NCBI GenBank assembly: GCA_040221175.1
Contig: JAVJVK010000007.1
Coordinates: 1 to 64,000, forward strand
Direction of reading: 5' to 3'
DNA length: 64,000 nucleotides
DNA from: Phycisphaerales bacterium
Lineage (GTDB): Bacteria > Planctomycetota > Phycisphaerae > Phycisphaerales > UBA1924
In this document: piece by piece, positions 56,530-64,000 of the stretch
Layout: every line of letters begins with the position of its first letter
How positions within the stretch are numbered: position 1 is the first letter of the stretch
The notes under the pieces: model-generated
Database searches by the model: none
Told to the model about the DNA's origin: nothing
What the model saw: the letters and a program-made list of their open reading frames with translations, nothing else
Translations under genes and position numbers: made by a program

Positions 56530-58650
56530 TCAGTCGGCCGCGATCACTTCCTGCATGAGGTTGGCCGGCATCGGGCGGTACTCCTGGAACTCCATGGAGG
56601 CCGCCGCCCGGCCCTGGCTCATGCCGCGAAGGGTCGTGGTATAGCCGAACATCTCGCTCAGCGGGCACTCGCAGGTGATCTGGCGGATGCCCGAGCCGCG
56701 GTCCTCGGTGTCGATGATCATGCCCCGACGGCTCGAGATGTCGCCCGTGACGTTGCCGAAGAATTCCTCGGGGGTCACGATGACGACCTTCATGATCGGC
56801 TCGAGCAGCACGCTGCGGGCCTTGGAGACCGCCTCGCGGAGCGCCAGGCGGGCCGCCTGCTCGAAGGCCACCTGCGAACTGTCCACCTGGTGGTACGAGC
56901 CGTCGACCAGCTCGGCCTTGATGTTGATCAGCGGGTAGCCCGCCGTCACGCCGCTGGCGGCCGTCTGGCGGATGCCCGCCTCGACCGAGGGAATGAATTC
57001 CTTGGGGATCGAGCCGCCGACGATCTTGTTCTCGAAGGCCACGCCATCGACGAACTTGATGCCGTCCTCGTCGGCCTCTTCCTTGGTGTAGGGCCGCAGG
57101 TTGATGATCACGTCGCCGAACTGGCCGCGACCACCGGTCTGCTTGACGAACTTCCCGCGGACTTCCTTGGCCTCGCCCTGGATGGCCTCGCGGTAGCTCA
57201 CGCGGGGCTTGCCCACCTGCACGCCGATCTTCATGTCGCGGGTGAGCTTGTTCTTGATGATCTCAAGGTGCAACTCGCCCATGCCGGCGATGATGGTCTG
57301 CCCGGTCTCTTCGTCGTAGTGGCTCTGGAAGCTGGGGTCCTCGCGGCGAATGGTCACCAGCGCCTCGGACAGCTTGCGCTTGTCGTCGCTGGTGTTGGGC
57401 TCGATGGACATCGAGATCACCGGATCGGGGAAGTCCATCCGCTCCAGCAGGATCGGGTTGGCCGGATCGCACAGCGTGTCGCCCGTGATCGAGTCCTTGA
57501 TGCCGATGACCGCCACGATCGAGCCCGCGTGGGCACGGTCGAGCGCCTCGCGCGTCTTGGCCTGCATCTGGTAGATGCGGCTGACGATCTCCTTCTTCCC
57601 GTTACCGGGGTTCAGCACGCGGCTGCCCTTCTCGAGCGTGCCCGAGTAGATTCGCGTGTAGGTCAGGTCGCCGTGGCTGTCGGCCACCACCTTGAACACC
57701 AGGGCCGACAGCGGCGCCTTGGAATCGTGCGGACGCGAGAGCTTCTTCTCGGGGTCCTTGGGATCCACGCCCTGAACCTCGGGCACCTGCGTGGGGTTGG
57801 GCAGGTAGTCGATCACGCCGTCCAGCAGGCGCTGCACGCCGATGTTCTTCAGGGCCGAGCCGCAGAAGACCGGGTTGCATGCCAGGCTCAGCGTGCCCTT
57901 GCGCAGCGCCTGGCGGATGTCCTCGACCGTGATCGAGTTCTCGTCTTCCAGGTACTTCTCGGTCAGGTCGTCGTCCAGCGAACTGGCCGCGTCGACCAGT
58001 TCGTGGCGCCACTTCTCGGCCTCGGCCATCAGGCTCTCGGGGATGTCCTTTTCGGTCACCACAGCGCCCTGCTCGTTGGCGTCGAAGTAGTACGCACGCA
58101 TGCCCAGCAGGTCGATGATGCCCTCGAGCTCGTTGCCCGCGCCGATGGGGATCTGCACCGCGATGGCATTGGCGCCCAGACGCTTCTTGATGGTGTTGAA
58201 GCTGAACTCGAAGTTCGCGCCGATCTTGTCCATCTTGTTGACGTAGCAGATGCGCGGCACGCGATACCGGTCGGCCTGACGCCACACCGTCTCGCTCTGG
58301 GCCTCCACGCCCTCCTTGCCGTCGAACACCGCCACCGCGCCGTCCAGCACGCGGAGCGAACGCTCCACTTCGATGGTGAAGTCCACGTGGCCCGGGGTGT
58401 CGATTAGGTTGATCTGGTAGTCAACATCGCTGCGCGTCCAGTGGCACGTCGTCGCGGCCGACTGGATCGTGATACCACGCTCCTGCTCTTCCTGCAGGAA
58501 GTCCATGGTCGCGGTGCCCTCGTGCACCTCGCCCAGCTTGTGGGTCTTGCCCGTGTAGAAGAGGATGCGCTCGGTGACGGTGGTCTTGCCCGCGTCGATG
58601 TGGGCGGCGATCCCGATGTTACGAACCCTGTTCAGCGGCATCTCGGCCAT
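56530..58650 (-). CDS. fusA: Elongation factor G
   Basis: The 706-residue translocase starts at ATG 58650 after GAGGA. It has G1 [17 protein letters not shown]2 [12 protein letters not shown]3 DTPGHVDF, G4 NKMDK and G5 GSALKN, then domains II to V with typical motifs ([53 protein letters not shown]). Length is normal. It is not linked to ribosomal protein genes here. Confidence 0.97.
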   Translation of the reverse strand: MAEMPLNRVRNIGIAAHIDAGKTTVTERILFYTGKTHKLGEVHEGTATMDFLQEEQERGITIQSAATTCHWTRSDVDYQINLIDTPGHVDFTIEVERSLRVLDGAVAVFDGKEGVEAQSETVWRQADRYRVPRICYVNKMDKIGANFEFSFNTIKKRLGANAIAVQIPIGAGNELEGIIDLLGMRAYYFDANEQGAVVTEKDIPESLMAEAEKWRHELVDAASSLDDDLTEKYLEDENSITVEDIRQALRKGTLSLACNPVFCGSALKNIGVQRLLDGVIDYLPNPTQVPEVQGVDPKDPEKKLSRPHDSKAPLSALVFKVVADSHGDLTYTRIYSGTLEKGSRVLNPGNGKKEIVSRIYQMQAKTREALDRAHAGSIVAVIGIKDSITGDTLCDPANPILLERMDFPDPVISMSIEPNTSDDKRKLSEALVTIRREDPSFQSHYDEETGQTIIAGMGELHLEIIKNKLTRDMKIGVQVGKPRVSYREAIQGEAKEVRGKFVKQTGGRGQFGDVIINLRPYTKEEADEDGIKFVDGVAFENKIVGGSIPKEFIPSVEAGIRQTAASGVTAGYPLINIKAELVDGSYHQVDSSQVAFEQAARLALREAVSKARSVLLEPIMKVVIVTPEEFFGNVTGDISSRRGMIIDTEDRGSGIRQITCECPLSEMFGYTTTLRGMSQGRAAASMEFQEYRPMPANLMQEVIAAD

Positions 58651-59044
58651 GGCGTCGTCCTCGCGTCCTCGGTCTGTTCGCCCGTCTCGGTGACGGTGCG
58701 AATAACGGATCAATCACCCATCAACTGGCCCAAGCACACGCCCGGGGTCGATGATCGGCTGCCCGCCAATGCGAAGCGGGCCCTGGTTATCTGGTACTCA
58801 TCGGCCCCGGGGACTCGTCCCTTCAGGCCAATACCTCTTTCCCGAATCGTTCCGCCCACCACCGGAAGACCACCCGTGCTGCGACACCGTCAGTAGCGAT
58901 GCCCAACACCCCGGGATCGGCCGACCCCTGGCGTGGCCTCGAACAGCACCCTGACCGCACACCATCACCACCGGCGGCCACGGAAGCCGTGGGCCGAAGC
59001 GTAATGCTAGAGCCCCACCGCCTTCCGTCAAGCGACATGCCCGC
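58651..59044. other. Intergenic region upstream of fusA
   Basis: These 394 bases between fusA and the O-antigen-ligase-like gene hold no convincing gene. It likely contains the fusA promoter and 5' leader, but no clear promoter boxes or structured element were found. Confidence 0.5.
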
Positions 59045-61345
59045 CTATCGACCCTCGAAATACGCCCGAAGTTCGGCCAGCTCGGCCTCGCTCAGCCCCG
59101 CGCCCAGCCGATCCAGCCGCATCCGTTCATGGGCCTGCAGCGCATTTTCTGCGCTGCGCCGGGCCAGGGTCTCCAGACCGGCCCGGCGGGCCAACCGGTA
59201 CTGCCGGTACTTCAACTGAGGGCTGGCGGGGTTCAGCGCTTCGGCCTGTGCCAGCGCGTCGAGCACCGCAGTGGTCTGCGAGCCATCAGGATGCAGCGTC
59301 GCCAGCACCGTGGCCAGGTGTCCGTAGTTCTGGGCCGATGCCGGCGTCGCTTCGGTCGCTCGACGAGCCAACGCCAAGGCACGCTGGCCCGCGGGGTCAT
59401 CGCCTGCCAGGGCCACCACGAGCCACGCCCTCGAAGCGGCCCGCAGGGTCGCACCGTCGGCCGGCGCTGCCTCCACTGCGCGATCCATCGCCTCGGCCGC
59501 CACCACCGCCGTCTGGCGCGAAAGCACGTTCATCGCCTCGGCCAGGCTGCCCGGCCGCACCGGCTGGCCAATCTCTGCTGAAAGCTGCTCGGCGACCGCC
59601 CGGAACACTCGCGGATCGCCGCCGCTGGCCTCGAGTCGGGCCCCGATTTCCGCGGGCCGGCGCGCCGCGGTAGCCGCGCTCATCACCGATCCCTGCCACG
59701 CCCAGAGCCCCGGCAGCGTCAGCACGGCAACCACCAGCGCCATCACAGACGGAACGACGCCGATCGCGCGACCGCCCCAACCGGCAGACGATTCGGCGGG
59801 CGCGTCGGACGTCCGATCTCGTGCGAACGCCAAGCCCAGCCACGCCGCCCAGAGCGATGCCGAGCCCACCAGCACGGGCGTCATCTCGATCTGGCCGTGG
59901 GCAATGAGCAGCAGCCCGGCCGCCCCGGCGCCGAGCAACAGCCCCCTCGTCCGAGCGTGCCACGCCGCCCAGGCCAACGCCGCCCAGCCCGCCAATCCCG
60001 CGACCCAGGCGATGGCAAGGCCCGGCGTCAACCCCCCGATGGACTCCAACTCGAACCGCACGCCGATGACCACGGCGATGGCCGGCCCGGCGATGAGCGT
60101 CAGCCGCGGCAAGGCTCCGGACGCCTCGTCGGCATCGGCATCGCCCGCCCCCGCGAGCACCCGGCAGGCGCAACGCCACGCCGCGAGGAGCACCAGGCAC
60201 AGCACCACCGCGCCGATGGCCAGGCCCATGGTCGCTAGCGCGTCGAACACCACGCTGTGCGGACTGGCGGCATTCTCGGGGCTGATGGGGTTCTTCGCCA
60301 GGGCGTACGCGTCTTTGAATCCGCCCGGCCCAACGCCCAGCAGCGGGTTGTCCATCGCGATCCGCGCCGAGGCTTCTACATAGAACCAGCGGAACAGCAG
60401 GCTGAGTTCGCCCACGGCCTCGCCCACCATGCCCCGTGCAACCAACGTCAGGATGGGGCCGAGGACGACCAGCCCGGCAAGCACGCCGGCAATGCGCGCC
60501 CGAACGCGGCCTCGTCGCCACGCCTGAGGGGCGAACCACCCCATCGCCACGATCGCAAGCCCCAGCACGCCGGCGGTCATGGCGCCCTTGCTGCCGCCGA
60601 AGACCACCAGACCCAGTGCCACCAGTGCTCCCAGCCCGGCAACGACCGCCACGGCCTTGCGCGACGAGACGGCGATGGCTGCCAGCAGCACCCCGCCCGC
60701 CGCCAGGAACGACGCAACCACGTTCGAGAAGCCGATCCAGCCGGTGATCTCGGGCTGGCGAAGGCGCCGCTCGAAGGCTCGGGCCCCCGAGGTGCCCGGC
60801 TCGAGCCCCTGGGCGGCCAGCATCCGCACTTGATCGGCCTCGAACTGGGCGACGGTCGCCGGGTGCTCCACGAGAACCTGCACCAGGCCCTTGGCGACGA
60901 ACATCGCCGTCAGCCCGGCCAGCAGGGCCACGACGGCGCGCCGCGTGCGGGCATCGGCGCAACCCCGGGCAATGCATCCGGCTCCGGCCAGCGCGGCGAT
61001 CCACGCGAGGGCGGGGGTGAGGTCGCTGGGCCTGGGGCCATCGGGAAGGCCGTGGTAGAGCCCGACCACCGCGATCAGCACCAGCCCGGCGGCCCAGAGC
61101 ACCCACGGCTTCCATCGCACGGGTGGCGCCAGGAGCAGCACGAGACCGGCCAGCAGGAGCGTCAGCACGTCCATGAGCGCTGCCTCGCGCGGGCCGAAGG
61201 CGCCGGCCGGCGCCGCGACGGTGTAGGGGTCGAGCCCCCAGCCGGGCATGGGGTCGAACGCCAGCAGGGCGCGCACGCACGCGAGCAGGGCGACGATGAT
61301 GGTCAGGCCGTGGATCAGCCCGGCCGTGCGTTCGCGGCTATCCAT
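59045..61345 (-). CDS. O-antigen ligase/polymerase-like membrane protein with C-terminal TPRs
   Basis: The 766-residue protein has about 12 predicted membrane helices in residues 10-520, including the Wzy_C-type motif region MDNPLLGVGPGGFKDAYALA near 335, typical of WaaL/Wzy enzymes. Residues about 560-760 form soluble TPR-like helices with LARRATEATPASAQNYGHLA and LDALAQAEALNPASPQLKYR. It probably transfers or polymerises a surface glycan at the periplasmic face. ATG 61345 overlaps the upstream MraY-family gene by 8 bases. Confidence 0.82.
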   Translation of the reverse strand: MDSRERTAGLIHGLTIIVALLACVRALLAFDPMPGWGLDPYTVAAPAGAFGPREAALMDVLTLLLAGLVLLLAPPVRWKPWVLWAAGLVLIAVVGLYHGLPDGPRPSDLTPALAWIAALAGAGCIARGCADARTRRAVVALLAGLTAMFVAKGLVQVLVEHPATVAQFEADQVRMLAAQGLEPGTSGARAFERRLRQPEITGWIGFSNVVASFLAAGGVLLAAIAVSSRKAVAVVAGLGALVALGLVVFGGSKGAMTAGVLGLAIVAMGWFAPQAWRRGRVRARIAGVLAGLVVLGPILTLVARGMVGEAVGELSLLFRWFYVEASARIAMDNPLLGVGPGGFKDAYALAKNPISPENAASPHSVVFDALATMGLAIGAVVLCLVLLAAWRCACRVLAGAGDADADEASGALPRLTLIAGPAIAVVIGVRFELESIGGLTPGLAIAWVAGLAGWAALAWAAWHARTRGLLLGAGAAGLLLIAHGQIEMTPVLVGSASLWAAWLGLAFARDRTSDAPAESSAGWGGRAIGVVPSVMALVVAVLTLPGLWAWQGSVMSAATAARRPAEIGARLEASGGDPRVFRAVAEQLSAEIGQPVRPGSLAEAMNVLSRQTAVVAAEAMDRAVEAAPADGATLRAASRAWLVVALAGDDPAGQRALALARRATEATPASAQNYGHLATVLATLHPDGSQTTAVLDALAQAEALNPASPQLKYRQYRLARRAGLETLARRSAENALQAHERMRLDRLGAGLSEAELAELRAYFEGR

Positions 61346-62435
61346 GCGCGCCGCCCCTGGGCCCCGTCCTGGGCCAGAACTCCAGCACGCCCAGCACCGC
61401 CATGAGCACCACCGCCTGCACGCCGATGATGATCGCCCCCGTGGCGTTCACGGTGAGCAGCAGCAGCCCCGACGCCCCGGCGATCATGCCGAAGGCCCAG
61501 AGCACCAGCACCGCGCCTCGCCTGCCGAGCCCCCGATCCGCGATGCGGTGGCTGACGTGCTGGAGGTCGCCCACCAGCGGGCTCTTGCCCTGGCTCAACC
61601 GCAAGCCCACCACCGTCGTCAGGTCGTACAGCGGCACGGCCAGTACGAGCAGTGGCAGCAGGACCCCCCACCACTGATGCGCATCGCCGCTGATGTACGT
61701 GCCTCGCGCGCTGAGGAAGCCGAGCACGAACCCCAGCACCAGCGACCCGCCGTCGCCCATGAAGACGCGGGCATTCGGAAAGTTGTGCGGCAGGAAGCCC
61801 AGGCACGCGCCCACCACGCACGCGCTCAGGCCAGCGACGAACCACTGGCCGGCCAGCAGCATCGCGATGGTCAGGAAAGCCCCGGCGATGGCGGCGACGC
61901 CCGCGCTCAGGCCGTCCATGTTGTCCAAGAAGTTCAGCGCGTTGGTCATCGCCAGCAGCCAGAGCGCCGTGATGGCAATGCTCATCGCCTGGCCGCCCGG
62001 GTAGGCGTCCAGAAGCGTGAGCAATCGCGAGTCGGTCAGCAGGGGGATGGCGATGGCGGGCAGGGCCATGAGCCCCAGCTTCAGCAAGGGGCCCAGCGGC
62101 TTGCGGTCGTCGATGAGCCCAAGCACGTGCAGCAGCAGGATCGCCGCGATGAGCACGACGGCGTCGAAGACCACGGCCGAGGGATCGGTCAGCTCGCGGT
62201 GCGGGCCTTCGATCAGGGGCGCGAAAATGAGGGCCGCCACGATCGGCACGAGCAGCCCGGCCACGACGCCGATGCCGCCGATGTTGGGTACGCGCCTCGG
62301 ACCCGCCTTGACCTGCCCGGCCACCCCCGCCGCGTCGAGCGCGTTCAGCCGCCGGCCCAGCAGCGTGGCCCCACGCGTGGCGACCAGGCTCACCACGAGC
62401 GCGACGAGACCCAGGGCCAGCACCAGCCACGGCAT
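61338..62435 (-). CDS. MraY/WecA-family polyprenyl-phosphate sugar-phosphate transferase
   Basis: The 365-residue protein has about 10 membrane helices and family motifs GLIDDRKPLGPL, NALNFLDNMDGLSAGVA (the N-x2-N-x-x-DG loop) and PNARVFMGDGGSLVLGF. It would transfer a sugar-1-phosphate to undecaprenyl phosphate at the inner membrane. Because the next gene is ligase/polymerase-like, a surface glycan route (WecA-like) is likelier than peptidoglycan (inference). ATG 62435 is chosen; it faces the three operator copies at 62475-62540. Confidence 0.9.
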   Translation of the reverse strand: MPWLVLALGLVALVVSLVATRGATLLGRRLNALDAAGVAGQVKAGPRRVPNIGGIGVVAGLLVPIVAALIFAPLIEGPHRELTDPSAVVFDAVVLIAAILLLHVLGLIDDRKPLGPLLKLGLMALPAIAIPLLTDSRLLTLLDAYPGGQAMSIAITALWLLAMTNALNFLDNMDGLSAGVAAIAGAFLTIAMLLAGQWFVAGLSACVVGACLGFLPHNFPNARVFMGDGGSLVLGFVLGFLSARGTYISGDAHQWWGVLLPLLVLAVPLYDLTTVVGLRLSQGKSPLVGDLQHVSHRIADRGLGRRGAVLVLWAFGMIAGASGLLLLTVNATGAIIIGVQAVVLMAVLGVLEFWPRTGPRGGAHG

Positions 62436-62474
62436 GGGCGTGTTGTAGGCCCCGGCGGGGCGTGAGCAACGATT

Positions 62475-62540
62475 TGTCAAGAATGCTTGACATCAATCAA
62501 AAGTCAAGTATGCTTGACATGATGTCCAGTACGCTTGACA
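62475..62540 (+). promoter_or_regulatory. Three tandem palindromic operators overlapping a promoter
   Basis: Three 18-bp copies of TGTCAAG-N4-CTTGACA lie at 62475-62492 (perfect), 62502-62519 (one base off at the left end) and 62523-62540 (TGTCCAG left arm). Spacings are 27 and 21 bases. The right arms contain TTGACA, the -35 consensus. Copy 1 TTGACA (62487-62492) has a -10-like TATGCT at 62509-62514, 16 bases later, inside copy 2. They sit just before the membrane-protein/XRE operon, so autorepression is likely (inference). Confidence 0.8.
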
Positions 62541-62563
62541 CATTGCGAGAGAGGGGGCTGGCG

Positions 62564-62983
62564 ATGCTGCCATCGTTCGAGGAGCGGAGCGTCTGGGTGC
62601 AACTGGTCGGGCTGGGGCTGGTGCTGGGCGGGTACTTCGCCTCGGCCGGCCCGATGCTGGCCAGCGGCATCATGGAGATGGCACCCTACATCGCCGTCTT
62701 CACGGTGTGTCTGGTGCTGCTGATCGTGGTCCAGATCATCGGGCACATCGTCGCGGCCATCTTCGGCGGAACCGAGGACGCCGACGAGCGGGATCGGCTC
62801 ATCGGCTGGAAGGCCGAGGCACGGTCCTCGTGGGTGCTGGGCGCGGGCGTGTTCATGGCGATCACGGCGCTGGCGTTTGGCGTCGAGGCGGCGTGGGTCG
62901 CCAACGGCCTGCTGCTTGCGCTGTTCATCAGCGAGATGCTGAGGCTCGTCCTGCAGGTGGTCAGCTACCGCCGGGGTGCGTGA
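62564..62983 (+). CDS. Small four-helix membrane protein paired with XRE regulator
   Basis: The 139-residue protein starts at ATG 62564, chosen because GAGGGGG lies 6 bases upstream; earlier in-frame starts lie inside the operators. Four membrane helices are predicted at about 15-35, 42-65, 90-112 and 113-132. I do not recognise a named family. Its stop overlaps the start of the XRE regulator gene (TGATG), so the two are translationally coupled. Such two-gene modules often control the membrane protein by the regulator. Confidence 0.75.
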   Translation: MLPSFEERSVWVQLVGLGLVLGGYFASAGPMLASGIMEMAPYIAVFTVCLVLLIVVQIIGHIVAAIFGGTEDADERDRLIGWKAEARSSWVLGAGVFMAITALAFGVEAAWVANGLLLALFISEMLRLVLQVVSYRRGA

Positions 62984-63207
62984 TGGCCGCCAAGGACAAC
63001 GGTCGCGTCATCAACCACATCCGCGTGCTGCGAGCCGCGGCCGACGGCATGACCCAGGGCGACCTGGCCAAGCGCGTGGGCGTGAGCCGGCAGACGCTCA
63101 ACGCCATCGAGGGCGGCAAGTACGCGCCCTCGCTCGAGGTCGCCTTCAAGATCGCCCGCGAGCTGGGACGGCCGCTGTCCGAGGTGTTCGAGTTCGTCGA
63201 CCGCTAG
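62983..63207 (+). CDS. XRE-family transcriptional regulator
   Basis: The 74-residue protein is a bare HTH_3 domain: NHIRVLRAAADGMTQGDLAK, then the recognition helix region VGVSRQTLNAIEGGKYAPSL, then AFKIARELGRPLSEVFEF. This matches small YozG/HipB-like repressors. It probably binds the operators at 62475-62540. Its stop shares bases with the stop of the opposite-strand gene within the palindrome GCTAGC. Confidence 0.92.
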   Translation: MAAKDNGRVINHIRVLRAAADGMTQGDLAKRVGVSRQTLNAIEGGKYAPSLEVAFKIARELGRPLSEVFEFVDR

Positions 63208-63803
63208 CGGCGGCGACGCTGCGCGAGCACGCCGCCGGCCAGCACGAGCGCCGACGCCGGGGCGGGGATGACGCGGATGGTGGCGGCGCCTTCGGTGAGG
63301 TCGGGCAAGCGGGATTCACTGCCGGGACTGAATGGATCTGTGTAGACGGCGTAGTACATCGTGGCCGTCGAGAGCCAAACGTCGAACGCCTCCGGGGCCG
63401 GAGGAGCTGTGTAGACCGCCTCCCAGAACGCGATGGGATTGGATGTGTCAGCATAAATCTCGCCAAGGGCATGCAGCTGGCCCGCGAGAATACCGTCGTA
63501 GCCGGTTGTCGATGCCGCACCAGGCGAGGATCCGGGCCCATTCATGGGAAAGACCAAACGTGCATCGCTCCAGCCGTCACTGCCCACGCTCGTGCGCAGC
63601 CTCGTTGCGATCCCTTGCATCGCGTAGTCGCTCGGGTCAAACCCCGCCCACATCGTCACCACCGTGCTCTCCCCCGGCATCAGCACCGGATTCTCGACCT
63701 CAATGGTGATGGCCGTCTGGGCCAGGGCGGCCGGGGCCAGGGCGGCGGCCAGGCACGGGGCCAGGCATGGGGCCAGGACGGCGGCTCGGATGCTCGCTGG
63801 CAT
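63204..63803 (-). CDS. Secreted PEP-CTERM-like sorted protein
   Basis: The 199-residue protein has a signal peptide (about 1-28), a beta-rich middle, and a C-terminus VIPAPASALVLAGGVLAQ followed by RRRR. This is the planctomycete variant of the PEP-CTERM signal: Pro-Ala-Pro box, a short hydrophobic helix and a basic end. Such proteins are sorted by an exosortase, which is not in this window. GGGAGA lies just upstream of ATG 63803. Confidence 0.75.
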   Translation of the reverse strand: MPASIRAAVLAPCLAPCLAAALAPAALAQTAITIEVENPVLMPGESTVVTMWAGFDPSDYAMQGIATRLRTSVGSDGWSDARLVFPMNGPGSSPGAASTTGYDGILAGQLHALGEIYADTSNPIAFWEAVYTAPPAPEAFDVWLSTATMYYAVYTDPFSPGSESRLPDLTEGAATIRVIPAPASALVLAGGVLAQRRRR

Positions 63804-64000
63804 GGCGGATCTCCCTGGGTGCTGGGGGCTTCGGGCGGGTTCGACGCGGGATCACGCGGCCCGCTCCTACCAATCTACCACACCGGGCCCCACGTCCCAA
63901 AACACAATCCCGAGAAGTTCGCCGCGGGTATTCCCGCGTTGCGAACGGGCCCCGAAAGACCCAAACAAGGGCCTCAGGGCGAGAAATCGGCCTCGGAGGC

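Noticed and set aside
56890-58407. 505-codon plus-strand frame opposite fusA
   Set aside because: Antisense shadow of a certain EF-G gene. The same applies to frames at 14496-16025 and 16711-18105 opposite the groEL genes.
58798-59038. Small minus-strand frames between fusA and the ligase-like gene
   Set aside because: Translations are low-complexity, start sites lack ribosome signals and no family is recognised.
62462-62563. Earlier in-frame starts (GTG 62462, ATGs near 62483-62522) for the membrane protein
   Set aside because: They lie inside the operator copies and would translate them; ATG 62564 has the good GAGGGGG site.

Overview
The window is about 64 kb of high-GC bacterial DNA that reads like a Planctomycetota genome, most probably class Phycisphaerae. 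The reasons are secreted proteins with a duplicated dockerin-like EF-hand module, a prepilin-type protein with an H-X9-DG-like end, a PEP-CTERM-like tail, a GroEL pair with groES, dnaJ and grpE in one gene row, and a glutaminyl-tRNA synthetase. No rRNA, insertion sequence, phage gene or CRISPR array was seen. Three tRNAs are present: Ser-UGA, Pro-GGG and Tyr-GUA. The taxonomic call is inference; no marker search was possible.

Layout. 1-6463 (minus) holds a secreted lamin-tail/phosphate-binding-like protein, a prepilin-like protein and a secreted repeat protein. 6560-7051 is a small DUF1579-type gene. 7056-18087 (minus) runs from groEL through a small orphan ORF, groES, a second groEL, dnaJ, grpE, an FmdB-type zinc ribbon, acpS, an SseB-like gene and glnS to a glycosyltransferase-methyltransferase fusion. 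18365-18757 (plus) is an orphan nuoA. 18894-30220 (plus) is a tightly packed histidine kinase, STAS and type IV pilus/type II secretion-like operon (ATPase, platform protein, PilM/N/O/P-like, four prepilins, PilX/GspK-like). Facing it at 30260-32241 (minus) are a response regulator and an HD-GYP protein.

32384-37030 (plus) has tRNA-Ser and a tandem pair of secreted alpha/beta hydrolases with the dockerin-like module at the N-terminus. 37759-44784 (plus) is a four-gene Tol/Ton-like operon: a giant TPR protein, ExbB/TolQ, ExbD/TolR, and an unusual fusion that joins a TolB-like PD40 domain to a TonB/TolA-type S-x3-H transmembrane helix. After it come a fatty-acid-hydroxylase-family protein, a secreted coiled-coil-like protein and a VOC protein. 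47986-54852 (minus) has tRNA-Pro, a secreted metalloprotease, a secreted subtilase (both with the dockerin-like module) and tRNA-Tyr. 54892-62435 (minus) has a hypothetical gene, adenylate kinase, EF-G, an O-antigen-ligase-like protein with TPRs and a MraY/WecA-family enzyme. 62564-63207 (plus) is a membrane protein plus XRE regulator with three palindromic operators in front; a PEP-CTERM-like protein closes the window.

How the parts may work together (inference): the pilus-like operon carries c-di-GMP-binding-type MshEN motifs in its ATPase and lies next to a c-di-GMP phosphodiesterase-type HD-GYP protein, suggesting second-messenger control of the fibre. The Tol/Ton-like operon looks like a proton-motive-force-driven envelope machine in which one polypeptide does the jobs of TolB and TolA/TonB. 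Six exported proteins share the same 54-residue Cys-bracketed calcium-binding-like module, pointing to a common extracellular anchoring or processing scheme.
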